From NCBI GenBank assembly GCA_020354645.1, contig CP070652.1, positions 3,097,729 to 3,137,045 of the forward strand: a stretch of DNA of 39,317 bases, written 5' to 3'. Position numbers and translations under genes: made by a program. Within the stretch, counting starts at the first letter, position 1. The number at the start of each line of letters is the position of its first letter. The stretch is from Deltaproteobacteria bacterium. GTDB taxonomy: Bacteria; Desulfobacterota; Desulfobacteria; Desulfobacterales; G020354645. Positions 17,854-28,435 of the stretch are shown here, in pieces. The notes under the pieces are model-generated. The model did no database searches. It was not told the origin of the DNA and saw only the letters and a program-made list of their open reading frames with translations.

Positions 17854-18939
17854 TTAGAGTTTACGCTGCTCTGCAAACACCTGGTTGACTTTTTTGAGTT
17901 TGGGATCGTTTCCCAACGCGTAGTGTTTGGTCATATCGGGGGAATATTTACTGGCTTCCGGCGTTCGTCCCATGGCTTCCGCTATGGAACGGATGTGGTG
18001 CGGTCCGGCGCCGCAGCATACCCCGATAAACCGGATTCCGGCTTGATAGGCTTTTCTTGCAAAAAGGGCCATTTCATAACGATTGCAAGTAAAGGGATCT
18101 AATGCAACTGGAAATGGTCGATTATCGGGTATGCAGTTACAGCCCGGGTCTTCAAGCGACTGGAATGTTGGGTATGCACGGGTGGTGCGGTAGGGGACCG
18201 GAATAGCCGCTACATGACAGTCAACCGCCCGGCGTATTTCCTCCACAAGCGGCATCATGGTCGCCGGTCCACGGTTACAGTTCATTCCGACAACCGTAGC
18301 TCCCATCTGCTCAAGTTCCAGACAGCTATCGACCAACGAGTAGCCGTCTCTTAGCCGACCTTCTCCATGACCCACCAGGCTGACAACCGCTTCAAGACCG
18401 ACATCAAGAATAGCCTGGAGTGCGAGCTTGGCTTCTCCGTGATGAGCGATGGTTTCAGCGATAATGAAATCGACATTCTCTTCGGCGGCCCAGACAACCT
18501 GCTCATCGAACATCTTTCGAACTTCCAAATGAGTAGCGGCATCATTTTGATCATAAATGTTTGTATTGCAAATGTTTCCCGCAATCAAAATAGCGTTGTC
18601 CTTTCCTTCGCCTGCTACTTGGCGGGCCATCCTCAAAGCTGATTTCTGCAAATCTTCTATCAGATCTTCTTTACCAATTAAACGCATTTTTTCACGATGC
18701 GCATAATAAGTAAAAGCTACCATTACATCCGATCCTGCGCGTAAAAATTCTCGATGTAACTGTATAACCGCTTCTGGATGTTCCAGCACAACTTCGGGTA
18801 CGAACGCCCCGGCTTGTAAATATCCCCTGCGCTCAAGTTCAAAAAGGTAGCCTTCCGCACAAATAACAGCATCTTTTTCGAGTCTGTCTTTCAGTATGGT
18901 TCTTGAACGCATGCGCTCTCCTTTCGCTGGACCGTTCAT
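17854..18939 (-). CDS. Homocysteine S-methyltransferase-family protein
   Basis: A 361-residue member of the betaine-homocysteine/S-methylmethionine methyltransferase family, a zinc TIM barrel. The zinc cysteines are C221 in VGMNC and C308/C309 in GVCCGAGP. The family would transfer a methyl group from a small donor to homocysteine to make methionine. Two starts have good ribosome binding sites: ATG 18939 (AAAGGAG, four bases before) and ATG 18912 (AAAGGAG, five bases before), differing by nine residues. I list the longer frame; the shorter (352 residues) is equally plausible. The donor is unknown. It is divergent from the MFS gene across a 134-bp gap. Confidence 0.87.
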   Translation of the reverse strand: MNGPAKGERMRSRTILKDRLEKDAVICAEGYLFELERRGYLQAGAFVPEVVLEHPEAVIQLHREFLRAGSDVMVAFTYYAHREKMRLIGKEDLIEDLQKSALRMARQVAGEGKDNAILIAGNICNTNIYDQNDAATHLEVRKMFDEQVVWAAEENVDFIIAETIAHHGEAKLALQAILDVGLEAVVSLVGHGEGRLRDGYSLVDSCLELEQMGATVVGMNCNRGPATMMPLVEEIRRAVDCHVAAIPVPYRTTRAYPTFQSLEDPGCNCIPDNRPFPVALDPFTCNRYEMALFARKAYQAGIRFIGVCCGAGPHHIRSIAEAMGRTPEASKYSPDMTKHYALGNDPKLKKVNQVFAEQRKL

Positions 18940-19028
18940 AATCTCCTTTACAGGATCCGAAAAATCAGTTTATGTCTGGTTTTCGATACTATCTGTCTTC
19001 ATGACGCAAGTAAGATATGTCAATTTTA

Positions 19029-19037
19029 TGCTATAAT
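19029..19037 (+). promoter_or_regulatory. Extended -10 promoter element of the MFS gene
   Basis: TGCTATAAT is a perfect extended -10 (TGn plus TATAAT). Transcription would start near 19044, which makes ATG 19074 the likely translation start rather than ATG 19017 or 19041. No good -35 is present, as is common for extended -10 promoters. Confidence 0.45.
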
Positions 19038-19073
19038 CAAATGAAAAGCTTCATCACGAAATTGAGAGATGCC

Positions 19074-20273
19074 ATGGTAGATCGAATCCGCTTCGCCTTT
19101 TTAAGTATAGGTCACTTCTATGCTCACCTGTTTATGCTGGTCTATGCTACGGTCGCGGCACTCTCGCTTTCTCGCGAATGGGCCATGAACTATGCTGAGC
19201 TTATTCCGTATGCCACACCGGGCTTTGTGGCCTTCGGCGTGTGTTCGGTGCCTGCAGGCTGGTTAGCTGACAAGTGGAGCCGCATCGGCATGATGGTTGT
19301 CTTTTACCTCGGTATCGGTTTAAGCTCTATTTTCACTTCACTCGCAGAAACACCATTCCAGATAGGGGTCGGTCTTTTTTGCATCGGTCTTTTCGCAGCC
19401 ATTTACCACCCGGTCGGTCTTGCACTTGTTGTCCAGGGTCGCAAAAACACGGGAGTGCCACTAGCCATAAACGGAATTTTCGGAAATATGGGAGTGGCCT
19501 GTGCGGCTCTGGTCACGGGATTTCTCATCGATCATTCAAGCTGGCGCTCAGCTTTCGTCTGGCCCGGGATTGCCGCTATTGCAACCGGGATTATTTATGC
19601 CGGATTTCTGTACTTAAACAGAAAAATGGTAACCGCAAAGGCACCCAAAGGTTTTGAGGCCAAGAAAACCAAAACGACACTATCGGGAGACAGGCGCATG
19701 CTTGTCCGTGTATTTGTCATAATCTTTTTATCCACAGCAATCGGTGGTCTTATCTTTCAGAGCACCACCTTCGCCTTGCCGAAGGTCTTTGATGAGCGTC
19801 TCGGCGATTTGGGGTTGTCGGCAACGCTGGTGGGATGGTATGCATTTACGGTTTTCGCTATCGCTGCTTTTGGGCAGCTCATCGTAGGGTTTTTGGTGGA
19901 TCGTTTTTCTATCCGGCTCGTATTTGGATCCGTTGCTGCGCTCCAAGCCACCTTCTTCGCAATTATGCCAGGTCTCAAGGGATGGAGCGCCCTTGCGATC
20001 GCCATGGTATTCATGCTCGTTGTCTTCGGTCAGATCCCCATCAACGATGTACTGGTTGGCCGCATAACACAAAGTGAGTGGCGCAGCCGCGTTTACGCCC
20101 TCCGCTATATTGTGACTTTCTCGGTTATGGCCTCTTCTGTACCATTTATCGCTTGGGTTCATGCGCGCTGGGGATTTGACAGTTTATTCATAGTGCTTTC
20201 AACTGCCGCAACCTTCGTCTTCGTTTCGGTTATTATGCTACCCCTGGCTATCTCAGCAAAACGTTCACTTTAA
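19074..20273 (+). CDS. Major facilitator superfamily transporter
   Basis: A 399-residue inner-membrane transporter with twelve predicted membrane segments. The loop between segments 2 and 3 (AGWLADKWSRIGMM) carries the MFS motif A pattern, and the second half has a related GFLVDRFSIRLVF. Two other in-frame ATGs lie upstream (19041, 19017). The chosen one fits the predicted promoter and normal family length, with GAGAG before it. Substrate and direction cannot be read from the sequence. The neighbours (methyltransferase on the other strand, efflux pair 460 bp downstream) give no firm hint. Confidence 0.88.
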   Translation: MVDRIRFAFLSIGHFYAHLFMLVYATVAALSLSREWAMNYAELIPYATPGFVAFGVCSVPAGWLADKWSRIGMMVVFYLGIGLSSIFTSLAETPFQIGVGLFCIGLFAAIYHPVGLALVVQGRKNTGVPLAINGIFGNMGVACAALVTGFLIDHSSWRSAFVWPGIAAIATGIIYAGFLYLNRKMVTAKAPKGFEAKKTKTTLSGDRRMLVRVFVIIFLSTAIGGLIFQSTTFALPKVFDERLGDLGLSATLVGWYAFTVFAIAAFGQLIVGFLVDRFSIRLVFGSVAALQATFFAIMPGLKGWSALAIAMVFMLVVFGQIPINDVLVGRITQSEWRSRVYALRYIVTFSVMASSVPFIAWVHARWGFDSLFIVLSTAATFVFVSVIMLPLAISAKRSL

Positions 20274-20735
20274 AATCTTGTCAAGTATCCAGACCGATAA
20301 GCACGTAATTTATATTGTGGGCTTGACCTCAAGATCAATATCCTACGTAATAAGTAATAATGATCAACGCTTGACGGGCTGTTGCCCGAAGATAAGTCTA
20401 AAACATCTTTTGATAAATCTAGCGCTTGCGCCAGTTCCTCGACTCGAATGAGCTCGCCGAAGTCCTTTAGCGGGATAAGATTTTTTAATCCAAAACCGTT
20501 TTAACAACCGCTTAAAAATATTTGGTCAACAGCTTGTCAGCTTTGACCCCTGTTGTATATTATATACTCCTAAACTCTTACTTAGAACTTGTCAAAGCAC
20601 GGGAGGTGGGCTACGCTTACCCGACAAGTAAGAATTCCTCTTAAAATAGTTCTGGCTGAGGATTGAAAGCCTCAGACGATTTTAATATCCTGATGAACGG
20701 GATGTCTTAAACACAAAACGCGAGTTTGATTAATT
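20274..20735. other. 462-bp intergenic region upstream of the RND genes
   Basis: No recognisable gene is present. A possible promoter for the efflux genes lies at 20534-20563. A short hairpin, CTGAGG with CCTCAG, is at about 20655-20672, and an inverted pair ACTTGTC / GACAAGT spans about 20587-20638. A minus-strand frame of roughly 75 codons is open here but has no start site or family match. Confidence 0.45.
20534..20563 (+). promoter_or_regulatory. Putative promoter of the RND efflux genes
   Basis: TTGTCA (20534-20539) and TATTAT (20558-20563) are 18 bp apart, within an AT-rich patch. The leader to the adaptor gene would be about 165 nt and contains small inverted repeats. The call is from consensus match only. 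Confidence 0.3.
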
Positions 20736-21944
20736 ATGAAATCGTTTCGTCTAAAATGGATTTTGGCGGTATTGTTGGTCGTTGCGGCAGGCCTTGGCTG
20801 GTCTGTCTTTGGTCGATTTCAAGACCGGACGGGTCCGGAGGGACGGCGTGAAGGCTCATGGCTGGTGCCGGTGGAAGTAGCTCAGATTCAGCGTGGGCCG
20901 ATCATGTTACAACGAGCGTTCAGTGGAGCGCTGGAGGCAACGGCAGAATTTGTCGTGGCGCCAAAAGTCAGCGGACGCGTCAAGCGATTGGGTGTGGACC
21001 TTGCCGATATCGTAAAGCGGGGTCAAATCGTCGCGGAGTTGGACAACGACGAATATTTGCAGGCCGTTGTCCAGGCGGAAGCCGAGTTAGAGGTGGCAAA
21101 GGCCAACCTATTCGAGGCACGTAGCGCCCTGACAATTGCAACACGTGAGTTTCGGCGCAACGAGAAGCTTCGGCAGACCGGTGTGGCGTCGGAGTCACAG
21201 TTTGATGCGGCCAAGGCGGATCAACTGGCGAAGCAGGCGCAGCTCGAAGTGGCCAAGGCCCAGGTGACAAAGGCTTTAGCGGCATTGGAAACAACGAAGA
21301 TCAGACTCGGTTACACAAAGGTCACCGCGGACTGGAGCGGTGGCGATGAGCAACGCGTCGTGGCTGAGCGCTTTATCGACGAAGGCGAGACCGTCTCAGC
21401 CAATACGCCGCTGCTGGCGATCGTCGAACTCGATCCGATCACCGGCGTGATTTTTGTCACCGAGAAAGATTATACTCGCTTGCAGCGCGGTCAGCCAGCC
21501 TCACTGAAGACCGACGCCTATCCGGGCGAAGAGTTTCAGGGCCGGATCGAACGCATTGCCCCCGTCTTCCGACAGGCCACTCGGCAGGCCAGGGTGGAAC
21601 TGACCATCGATAATCCGCGACATCGTCTCAAGCCCGGCATGTTTATCCGGGCAACGGTGGTACTCGACCGCCTGACGGAAGCCACGATCATCCCGGAACA
21701 GGCGTTGACCACTCGTGACGATCAAACCGGGGTTTTTGTCATCAATGAGGATAGCCAGTCGGTGGCATGGCGTGAAGTCAAAGTAGGCATCCGCGAGAAC
21801 GGACGCTTGCAGGTGCAAGGCAAGGGGCTAACCGGCCGGGTCGTAACACTGGGTCAGCAAATGCTAGGCGACGGTTCGCGGATCACGATTCCGGTTGAGC
21901 AAAGCCAACCTTCTGCCACCCACACGGAGGCGAACACCCAATGA
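20736..21944 (+). CDS. RND efflux periplasmic adaptor (membrane fusion protein)
   Basis: A 402-residue adaptor that links the inner-membrane pump to an outer-membrane channel. An N-terminal anchor or signal (about 8-26) has no lipobox. A lipoyl-like half follows ([20 protein letters not shown]), then a long alpha-helical hairpin rich in Ala, Glu and Lys (about 110-190), and the second lipoyl and beta-barrel regions with [20 protein letters not shown]. The C-terminal region ends in a polar tail. Its stop overlaps the pump's start by four bases (ATGA), indicating translational coupling. No outer-membrane TolC-type gene is adjacent. Confidence 0.92.
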   Translation: MKSFRLKWILAVLLVVAAGLGWSVFGRFQDRTGPEGRREGSWLVPVEVAQIQRGPIMLQRAFSGALEATAEFVVAPKVSGRVKRLGVDLADIVKRGQIVAELDNDEYLQAVVQAEAELEVAKANLFEARSALTIATREFRRNEKLRQTGVASESQFDAAKADQLAKQAQLEVAKAQVTKALAALETTKIRLGYTKVTADWSGGDEQRVVAERFIDEGETVSANTPLLAIVELDPITGVIFVTEKDYTRLQRGQPASLKTDAYPGEEFQGRIERIAPVFRQATRQARVELTIDNPRHRLKPGMFIRATVVLDRLTEATIIPEQALTTRDDQTGVFVINEDSQSVAWREVKVGIRENGRLQVQGKGLTGRVVTLGQQMLGDGSRITIPVEQSQPSATHTEANTQ

Positions 21945-24900
21945 ACTTGCCGGGATTCAGCGTTCGGCGCCCAATCTTTACCACGATGGTGATCCTGATA
22001 GTCGTGATTCTGGGAACCGTTTCTTTGAGCCGACTGCGGATCGACCTGCTGCCTCACATCGAGTTGCCGACACTGTCCATCAGTACGGAATACGAGGGGG
22101 CCAGCCCCGAGGTAATGGAGCGGCTGGTCACACAAATTATCGAAGAAATCGTAGGCACGGTGCCCGGCGTGGAAGACATTACGTCGACATCTTCTGAGGG
22201 CAGCAGCCGTATTCGGGTCAGCTTCGTATGGGGCACGGACATCGACACCGCCGCAATCGACGTCCAAGGTAAGCTCGAAGATGAAATCAACGAGTTGCCC
22301 GATGATATTGTTCGGCCTCGCATCCGGAAATTCGATATCGCCAGTTTTCCGGTAGTTTTATTGGGAATCTCCAGTGAGCTCGATCCCGTGGAACTCACCG
22401 AGTTGATCGAAGTCCAGATCCGTTACCGCTTTGCCCGTATCCCGGGCGTGGCGCAGGTGGACCTCTGGGGAGGCTTTCACCGAGAGGTCCGCATCGAACT
22501 GGATCCCGACCAAGTTATAGCTTTGGGGCTGCCACTGGACCAGGTGCTTCGGGTGATTCGCGACGCCAACCTCGACTTGCCGGCGGGCAATATCGAGGAG
22601 GGGCGGTACGAGGTCACCCTCCGCGCGCCAGCCGAGTTTACGGACCTTGATCAGATTCGTGATACGGTCGTTGCTACGCGTGACGGCGCTGCAGTGACGC
22701 TCGGCCAAATCGCTGAGATCAAAGACACCTATGAAAAATTGACACGCATCATCCGTGTCAATGGCGGTCGCGGAGTGCGGGTTGCCATCCGCAAGCAGGC
22801 CGAAGCCAACACCGTCGAGGTGTCCAATCGCATCCTCAAGGAGATCGACGCGGTCAACAAGGCCTTTCCCCAGATCCGGATTGTCCCGGTCATCAACCAG
22901 GGAAATTTTATCGAACGTTCGATCGCCAACGTCGCTCGATCAGTACTCTATGGTGGCGGGCTGGCGATTGTGATGTTACTGTTTTTCCTGCGAAACATCC
23001 CAAGCACCGCCGTGATTTCCCTGGCAATCCCGATATCCATAGTCGCGACTTTCGCACTGATGTACTTTTGGAGGTTTACCCTAAACCTGATGACCCTGGG
23101 CGGTCTGGCGCTGGGCGTGGGTATGATGGTCGACAACTCCATCGTGGTTCTGGAGAACATCTTTCGGCGGAGCAAAGAAGCTGGTGAAGCGCCAACGGTT
23201 GCATCGGTGGAAGGTACCCTGGAGGTTAGCTCGGCGATTATCGCCAGCACAATAACCACATTGGTGATCTTTTTGCCGCTTATTTTCATCCGCGGCGTAT
23301 CGGGTATCCTCTTCCAGGAACTGGCATACGTGATCATCTTTGCCCTGGCCTGTTCCCTGATGGTGTCACTCAGCTTGGTACCGATGCTGGCCGCAAAGCT
23401 GTTGACGTCATCCGCGCGGCGTCCGGAGACGCGGCCAAACAAGTTCAAACGATTTGTTAACGCCTCGGACGGTTTTTTTTCGGGTCTCAATGATGCTTAC
23501 CGGGAGCTTGTGCAGTGGGTGTTAAGTCATCGTCTGACCACCGTCCTCATAGCGGTCATCGTATTCGGCGGGAGTCTGCTTCTGCTGCCCATGATCGGAA
23601 CCGATTTTCTCCCGCCAAGCGATGAGGGAGAGGTTCGTATCACCGGCGAGATGGAGGTCGGCACGCGGCTGGAACTGGTCAATCAGCAGACGCATCGGAT
23701 GGAACAGATCATCTACCCGGCTGTGCCCGAAACCGTTGCATCAGTTGTAAGCATTGGGTCGTCCGGCTGGCGTGCCAGAGCGGCTACGCAAGGCGAGATT
23801 CGCCTCTCACTGATGCCAGCTGCTCAGCGAGAACGCTCCAATGTTAAGATCGCTGCAGATCTGCGTCGTCAGTTGATAGGACAGGTTCCCGGTATGGACA
23901 TTCGCATCCGCGCACCGCAGGGCCAATTTCTGCTGGAACGGATCTTGCGCAGCGATGAAGGATTGACGATCGAGGTCCGCGGGTTCGAACTCGAGACGCT
24001 CGACGCCCTGGCCAAAAAGGTCGCGGAGTCGATAGTGGATGTGCCGGGCATTACGGACATTAACACCAGCCTCGAGGCGGGCATGCCGCAGCAGGAAATC
24101 CTTGTGGATCGCAACAAGGTGGCCGACCTTGGCCTGAGCGTCCGCGACGTGACGGAGGCTCTTGAAACCGCAGTGGCCGGTTCTAAAGCCGGGGAGTACC
24201 GGGTGCACGGTAATGCCTATCGCATCTTCGTGCAACTCAAGGATGCCGAGAAGCGTTCACTGGATGAGATTCTCGATCTCACTTTGGCCACATCCTCCGG
24301 TGAGCAGGTGGCCTTGCGCAATGTCGTCACCACTAAACCTGGCAGAGGCCCGATCCTGATCAACCGCAGAGACCAGCAGCGATTGGTGACCGTCGAAGCC
24401 AATGTCGCAGGGCGCGACCTGGGCTCTGTTGCTTCGGAAGTGCAGGCATTGCTGAACCTGATCCCGCGTCCCATTGGATACGAGCTGTTGATCGCCGGCA
24501 ACTACGAAGAACAGCAGAATGCGTTTCGAGAACTGGTGGTCTCACTTGTGCTGGCATTGGTTCTGGTGTACATGGTGCTCGCCTGCCAGTACGAATCACT
24601 TCGGGATCCCCTGGTCGTGATGTTATCCGTGCCGGTGGCAGCGGTGGGGGTGCTGGTCATGCTGTTCCTGACCCAGACCACGCTGAACGTCCAGTCGTAC
24701 ATTGGGTGCATCATGCTGGGCGGAATCGTGGTAAACAACGCAATTTTGCTGGTAGACCAGGCCGGACGGTTGAGAAGTCGCGGCATGCAAACACGCGATG
24801 CCCTGACGGAAGCGGGCCGGCGCAGATTGCGGCCGATATTGATGACCACGCTGACCACGATTCTCGGTTTGCTGCCATTGGCTTTAGGTATCGGTGAAGG

Positions 24901-25030
24901 CTCGGATGCCCAGGCCCCGTTGGCGCGGGCGGTTGTCGGAGGTCTGGCCGGATCTACCCTCATCACGCTGGTCCTCATTCCGGCAGTCTATTCGCTGTTT
25001 AATCCCAAATCGAAAACCGGCCACGATTGA
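21941..25030 (+). CDS. RND-family efflux pump, inner-membrane subunit (HAE1/AcrB type)
   Basis: A 1029-residue proton-driven exporter with the duplicated RND plan: membrane segment 1, a large periplasmic domain, segments 2-6, a repeat of the same, and segment 12. [13 protein letters not shown] at the N terminus is typical of HAE1 pumps. The proton-relay helix reads [17 protein letters not shown], so one acidic residue is present where AcrB has an Asp-Asp pair. The second half shows [18 protein letters not shown] precedes the ATG within the adaptor gene. Likely substrates are hydrophobic or amphiphilic compounds, but specificity cannot be predicted. Confidence 0.94.
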   Translation: MNLPGFSVRRPIFTTMVILIVVILGTVSLSRLRIDLLPHIELPTLSISTEYEGASPEVMERLVTQIIEEIVGTVPGVEDITSTSSEGSSRIRVSFVWGTDIDTAAIDVQGKLEDEINELPDDIVRPRIRKFDIASFPVVLLGISSELDPVELTELIEVQIRYRFARIPGVAQVDLWGGFHREVRIELDPDQVIALGLPLDQVLRVIRDANLDLPAGNIEEGRYEVTLRAPAEFTDLDQIRDTVVATRDGAAVTLGQIAEIKDTYEKLTRIIRVNGGRGVRVAIRKQAEANTVEVSNRILKEIDAVNKAFPQIRIVPVINQGNFIERSIANVARSVLYGGGLAIVMLLFFLRNIPSTAVISLAIPISIVATFALMYFWRFTLNLMTLGGLALGVGMMVDNSIVVLENIFRRSKEAGEAPTVASVEGTLEVSSAIIASTITTLVIFLPLIFIRGVSGILFQELAYVIIFALACSLMVSLSLVPMLAAKLLTSSARRPETRPNKFKRFVNASDGFFSGLNDAYRELVQWVLSHRLTTVLIAVIVFGGSLLLLPMIGTDFLPPSDEGEVRITGEMEVGTRLELVNQQTHRMEQIIYPAVPETVASVVSIGSSGWRARAATQGEIRLSLMPAAQRERSNVKIAADLRRQLIGQVPGMDIRIRAPQGQFLLERILRSDEGLTIEVRGFELETLDALAKKVAESIVDVPGITDINTSLEAGMPQQEILVDRNKVADLGLSVRDVTEALETAVAGSKAGEYRVHGNAYRIFVQLKDAEKRSLDEILDLTLATSSGEQVALRNVVTTKPGRGPILINRRDQQRLVTVEANVAGRDLGSVASEVQALLNLIPRPIGYELLIAGNYEEQQNAFRELVVSLVLALVLVYMVLACQYESLRDPLVVMLSVPVAAVGVLVMLFLTQTTLNVQSYIGCIMLGGIVVNNAILLVDQAGRLRSRGMQTRDALTEAGRRRLRPILMTTLTTILGLLPLALGIGEGSDAQAPLARAVVGGLAGSTLITLVLIPAVYSLFNPKSKTGHD

Positions 25031-25077
25031 AGTTGCCCTACCCTTCCAGATCTATAGCATCGGCTATGATTATACAT

Positions 25078-25094
25078 ACAAAATGCTTCTTGAA
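25078..25094 (+). repeat. 17-bp dispersed repeat, copy 2
   Basis: Identical to 3357-3373. It is followed by the same short words (GGTCCGA, CCCAGAGCC) within about 60 bp. The surrounding gene-free DNA (25031-25217) shows no coding potential. Confidence 0.5.
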
Positions 25095-25217
25095 ATCTAG
25101 ATATCCAGAGCTCCCCAATATCGGTCCGACCCCAGAGCCCTCCAGAGCCTCGGAACAGGCCAGAGCACTAAAATGTTTTTTGATTAATCTAATGTTGGTC
25201 ATGGTATTGTGCCGCGC

Positions 25218-25541
25218 CTATTTCATTGGTACCGCAACATCCAAAAGTGGTGGGTATTGCTGGCAGCCAAAGATATCTGTTTCGCCGGGACTACCGCTAG
25301 CAAGGGTTCGGTAAATAGTAAATTTAATAGCACAGGCAGGATCGAATTCGACAAAGTCAGAGATTTTTTCTTGAGGAATCTTATAAAGCTTCGCAATAGA
25401 TTGTTTGGTGATCACGCGGCTATGCTTTACAAGTTCGTAACTGGCCTTGTCCTTAAAAATAATGTCAAAGGTGATTTTGTCCGGACCGGCATTTTTTGAT
25501 CGAATTGTTTTCGCCAATTCGACAAGTTTTTTACCTTTCAA
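25218..25541 (-). CDS. DUF4387-family protein
   Basis: A 107-residue protein matching the DUF4387 pattern: IRSKNAGPDKITFDIIF near the N terminus, an R-V-T-K core, FDPACAIKFTI, and SGSPGETDIFGCQQYPPLLD near the C terminus. The start is TTG 25541, because GAGGAGG lies eight bases upstream and no ATG is suitable. It begins 11 bp after the AtuA-family gene ends, so the two are translated from one mRNA. In other genomes this family sits beside AtuA/DUF1446 genes, probably as a small partner subunit. The reaction is unknown. Confidence 0.85.
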   Translation of the reverse strand: MKGKKLVELAKTIRSKNAGPDKITFDIIFKDKASYELVKHSRVITKQSIAKLYKIPQEKISDFVEFDPACAIKFTIYRTLASGSPGETDIFGCQQYPPLLDVAVPMK

Positions 25542-25552
25542 TATTTTCCTCC

Positions 25553-26923
25553 TCAGCCGATTTCAATTAGGTGGAGTTCAAAGAGCTCCATTGGATCATC
25601 TACTTCAACAATGTGATTAATGGTCCACCGATACGCCGGTGAGGCCGGCAAAACTTCGTCCACTACAAATGCTGCTGTTCCTGCGGTACCCTTGACCTCA
25701 GGTAATCGGGCGTAAAATATCTGCCGGGTCCCTATCATGGTGACCTCTTCCGCCATCTCTTTACTCGGGGCAATTCCTTCGACGATGAGGCACAGTTCGT
25801 GAGATCTAATTTCTTGAATCGGTTCAAGATCTCCCATAACCCCGTTTTTTCCGTACACTTTATAAAAAAGCCGATATTCCTGGCCCCCAAATCGTTCCTC
25901 AACCTGAGCCCGGGCCCATTCAATAACTTTATCGATGTTTGCAATCGTGTACGGATCACGGACGCCGGCTATCCCGATAAACCTTTCACCGACTTTGCCC
26001 GAACCCTCTAATTTTACTTTAATTTTTGCTGTAACGGGCACGAACTTGGGACCAGTTATCTTGGTTGTCTTTTCATCGTATTGTTCGTATACGCAGTCGG
26101 TCATATCCAACATGCCACCGGCCACATACTCATAAAACGGGTTAGCCCTTTCGTACATGGCATGGCTGGCCACCGAGGCAATGGTGCATCGTTGGAATGG
26201 AGCGATAGCGGTCACCTTTACATCATGGTCAGTTATGGTTCCGATGACGGATTCTTTAGCTGCATAAGGTTCAGCACAAAAGGATGCACATTCTAAAACC
26301 TTGCCGAGATAGTAGGACAGTGCTTCGGTGAATCCTGCCCTGATTGCCGGTGCGGCAAATATGGCCGAATCGCTGGAACGCCCTCCGATAATTACGTCCG
26401 CTCCCATGTCCAGGGCCTTAACGTAAGGGTGTATACCCGCCATGGCTACGATACGGTTCGTATTGTCTAAATCTTCTTCTGACAAATCGGGCCGCCCATC
26501 GAGTCCCTGGATTGCATGACCAGTTTTCAGCTTGGATTTCAGATATTGCTTGCTCACGTCAGAATAGAAATAGGCCAGCTTGAATTTTGGAAGGCTGTGC
26601 TGTCGGGCCAGTTCCGTAATGATCGCAACATAGCGATCGACCCGAGACCGAGTTCCGGTATCTCCGGCCGATCCGATGATCATTGGCACACCCTGCTTTC
26701 TGGAAGCAATAAGCATCAACTCCAAATCATGTTTCTGCCATTCGTATGGACTCGCACAAGTATCCGCACCCACAGGACCGGGTCCGATATCGTTGCTGCC
26801 CGAGTCGCAGCAGTAGAAATCAGGGCTGGTCTCAGCTCCCAACCAGAAGCTTTCTTCCTTTGTCGGCGCGAAACCGAGATGCCCGTTCGGACAGATGATG
26901 CGCAACTGATGCGGCTTTGGCAT
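25553..26923 (-). CDS. AtuA-family (DUF1446) protein
   Basis: A 456-residue protein of the acyclic terpene utilisation AtuA/DUF1446 family. Conserved parts seen: the N-terminal CPNGHLGFAP, GADTCASPY, MIIGSAGDTGTRSRVD, DMGADVIIGGRSSDSAIFAA and AHHG-like later segments. ATG 26923 is chosen over 26992 because AGGGGG lies seven bases upstream and the conserved core starts there. The family is named after the Pseudomonas citronellol/geraniol locus, but its biochemical role is not established. Here it is paired with DUF4387 at the end of an amino-acid-type transport operon. It probably acts on the imported substrate or its CoA or hydroxy-acid derivative. Confidence 0.87.
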   Translation of the reverse strand: MPKPHQLRIICPNGHLGFAPTKEESFWLGAETSPDFYCCDSGSNDIGPGPVGADTCASPYEWQKHDLELMLIASRKQGVPMIIGSAGDTGTRSRVDRYVAIITELARQHSLPKFKLAYFYSDVSKQYLKSKLKTGHAIQGLDGRPDLSEEDLDNTNRIVAMAGIHPYVKALDMGADVIIGGRSSDSAIFAAPAIRAGFTEALSYYLGKVLECASFCAEPYAAKESVIGTITDHDVKVTAIAPFQRCTIASVASHAMYERANPFYEYVAGGMLDMTDCVYEQYDEKTTKITGPKFVPVTAKIKVKLEGSGKVGERFIGIAGVRDPYTIANIDKVIEWARAQVEERFGGQEYRLFYKVYGKNGVMGDLEPIQEIRSHELCLIVEGIAPSKEMAEEVTMIGTRQIFYARLPEVKGTAGTAAFVVDEVLPASPAYRWTINHIVEVDDPMELFELHLIEIG

Positions 26924-27110
26924 CGTTTTCCCCCTTTGTACAAGATTTGTTGATTTCTTGCCATACAAACCGGGTGCTACTTGCAAGTGCACCGTTTAAA
27001 GCACTGAAGTGCTTTTGCCTCTCTGCGCCAGGAGCAGAGAAATTCACGCCATCCAATGCTGGGCACGGGATGGTCGTTGACTTCCATGATCGGGAATTAA
27101 AATTTTAATT

Positions 27111-27159
27111 AAGGGCCAGCATCGGTTACTTCCCGCGCCGCAAATTGATCCTGGCCCTT
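27111..27159 (-). terminator. Stem-loop after the LivK gene
   Basis: Read on the minus strand, AAGGGCCAG (27159-27151) pairs with CTGGCCCTT (27119-27111). Three further pairs form after one mismatch, and an AT-rich stretch (AATTAAAATTTT) follows. It starts 10 bp after the LivK stop. It may be a partial terminator or an mRNA-stabilising hairpin between the binding-protein gene and the AtuA gene. The 190 bp to the next start hold two further small hairpins near 26998-27045. Confidence 0.55.
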
Positions 27160-27169
27160 GTATGAACCG

Positions 27170-28354
27170 TTAAGGCGCGTATGCCTTCGGTTTTGCGGTT
27201 TGAGCTTTTGGCGGCCACACGACTTTGAGGTCGCCGTTTTGCCATTGGAGAGTCACCATAGAGTAGCTGGGTGCCCCGCGTTCATCGAAACTTATGCCCT
27301 GAGCGATAACCGTATCAAAAGAATTGCCTCTGATGTAATCGCGCAGCTTCGTGTTGTCCAAACTTTTAGTAGCTTTGATTGCCTGTTCTAGAATCTGAGC
27401 GGCAGCGTAGGCTCCGGATGCATGATAGTCTGGCATACGGCCGAATCGTTCCTTATAACGCTTTGTCCAGTCAAGGGAGAAGGTCACCGAATCATGCCAC
27501 CAGGCGGTTCCCATAATGTTGTTGGACACCGCACCCAGCTCTTTTCCGAATTTGTAGTCGGATACACCAGCGGTCAATAAAACATATTTTGGATTGTACT
27601 TTAGCTCTGAAATGGTCCTGGCGATAAGAATCGCATCTGGAAAATAGGTGCCGGCCATCAGAAGATCGGCGCCCATATTCTTGGCTTTGGTCAAGGCCGC
27701 TGTGAGATCGGCTGCATCTGCCGGATATTTCTCGTCAACAACCACCGGAATGCCGTATTGCTCGCATCTGGCTTTATGGCCGGCCGCATTGGCGATGGAA
27801 GCTGATTTGTCCCCATAGATAACCGCTGCCTTGGAGGGCCGTTTATCTTGAGAAACAGTTTTAAGGTATTCGAAGAACCCGATACTATGTTGCTCCGAAA
27901 ACCCTGGCAGCGTTAAAAACATGTACTCAAATCCTGCCTTGAAAATTTTACCGGCCGTACCGCCTCCCTGAAGCATGACCATCTTGTATTTTTCCGTGAT
28001 GCGGGCCACAGGATAGACGATGGTGCTTGTATAGGGACCGAGTATTAGATCTACCTTGTCCCCTGATATGAGTCGCTCGTATAGGCCAACCGCTTTGTCG
28101 GCTGAGGACTCGTCGTCATGGATGATCAGTTTCACCGGCCGACCCAAAAGACCTCCGGAAGCATTGACATCATCCTGCCACATCAGATAAGCTTCTTTAT
28201 AATACGATCCGGAATCTGCATACTTGCCGGACTGGGAGATCGTGCAACCGATCTTAATTGGCTCAGCAGCTTGGAGCATCGGATTCAGTAAAAATAAACT
28301 GAACAGACAGATAAAGACGATAGACATCAAAACTTTTAATGTTCTTCTTTCCAT
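27170..28354 (-). CDS. Branched-chain amino-acid-type ABC substrate-binding protein (LivK-like)
   Basis: A 394-residue periplasmic binding protein of the Leu/Ile/Val (type I periplasmic) family. A Sec signal peptide (about 1-29) ends before AEPIKIGCTISQSGKYADSG, the typical start of the mature protein. The family core includes NASGGLLGRPVKLIIHDDES and LILGPYTS. ATG 28354 follows GAAAGGAGG. It is encoded downstream of its own permeases and ATPases. Members of this family bind amino acids, amides, urea, aromatic acids or dicarboxylates, so the ligand is open. Confidence 0.92.
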   Translation of the reverse strand: MERRTLKVLMSIVFICLFSLFLLNPMLQAAEPIKIGCTISQSGKYADSGSYYKEAYLMWQDDVNASGGLLGRPVKLIIHDDESSADKAVGLYERLISGDKVDLILGPYTSTIVYPVARITEKYKMVMLQGGGTAGKIFKAGFEYMFLTLPGFSEQHSIGFFEYLKTVSQDKRPSKAAVIYGDKSASIANAAGHKARCEQYGIPVVVDEKYPADAADLTAALTKAKNMGADLLMAGTYFPDAILIARTISELKYNPKYVLLTAGVSDYKFGKELGAVSNNIMGTAWWHDSVTFSLDWTKRYKERFGRMPDYHASGAYAAAQILEQAIKATKSLDNTKLRDYIRGNSFDTVIAQGISFDERGAPSYSMVTLQWQNGDLKVVWPPKAQTAKPKAYAP

Positions 28355-28435
28355 GTCTTCCTCCTTTCTATAACCACTAAAGGTGATTAGAATTTGCGGT
28401 TTCGCACCAGCCTGACAGCCTGCGCGCCGGTAGGA

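Noticed and set aside
20280..20510. Minus-strand open frame of about 75 codons
   Set aside because: It has no start codon with a ribosome binding site and no recognisable motif. It is probably chance in intergenic DNA.
24502..24978. 158-residue minus-strand frame inside the RND pump gene
   Set aside because: It is an antisense shadow of a GC-rich coding region with no family motif.
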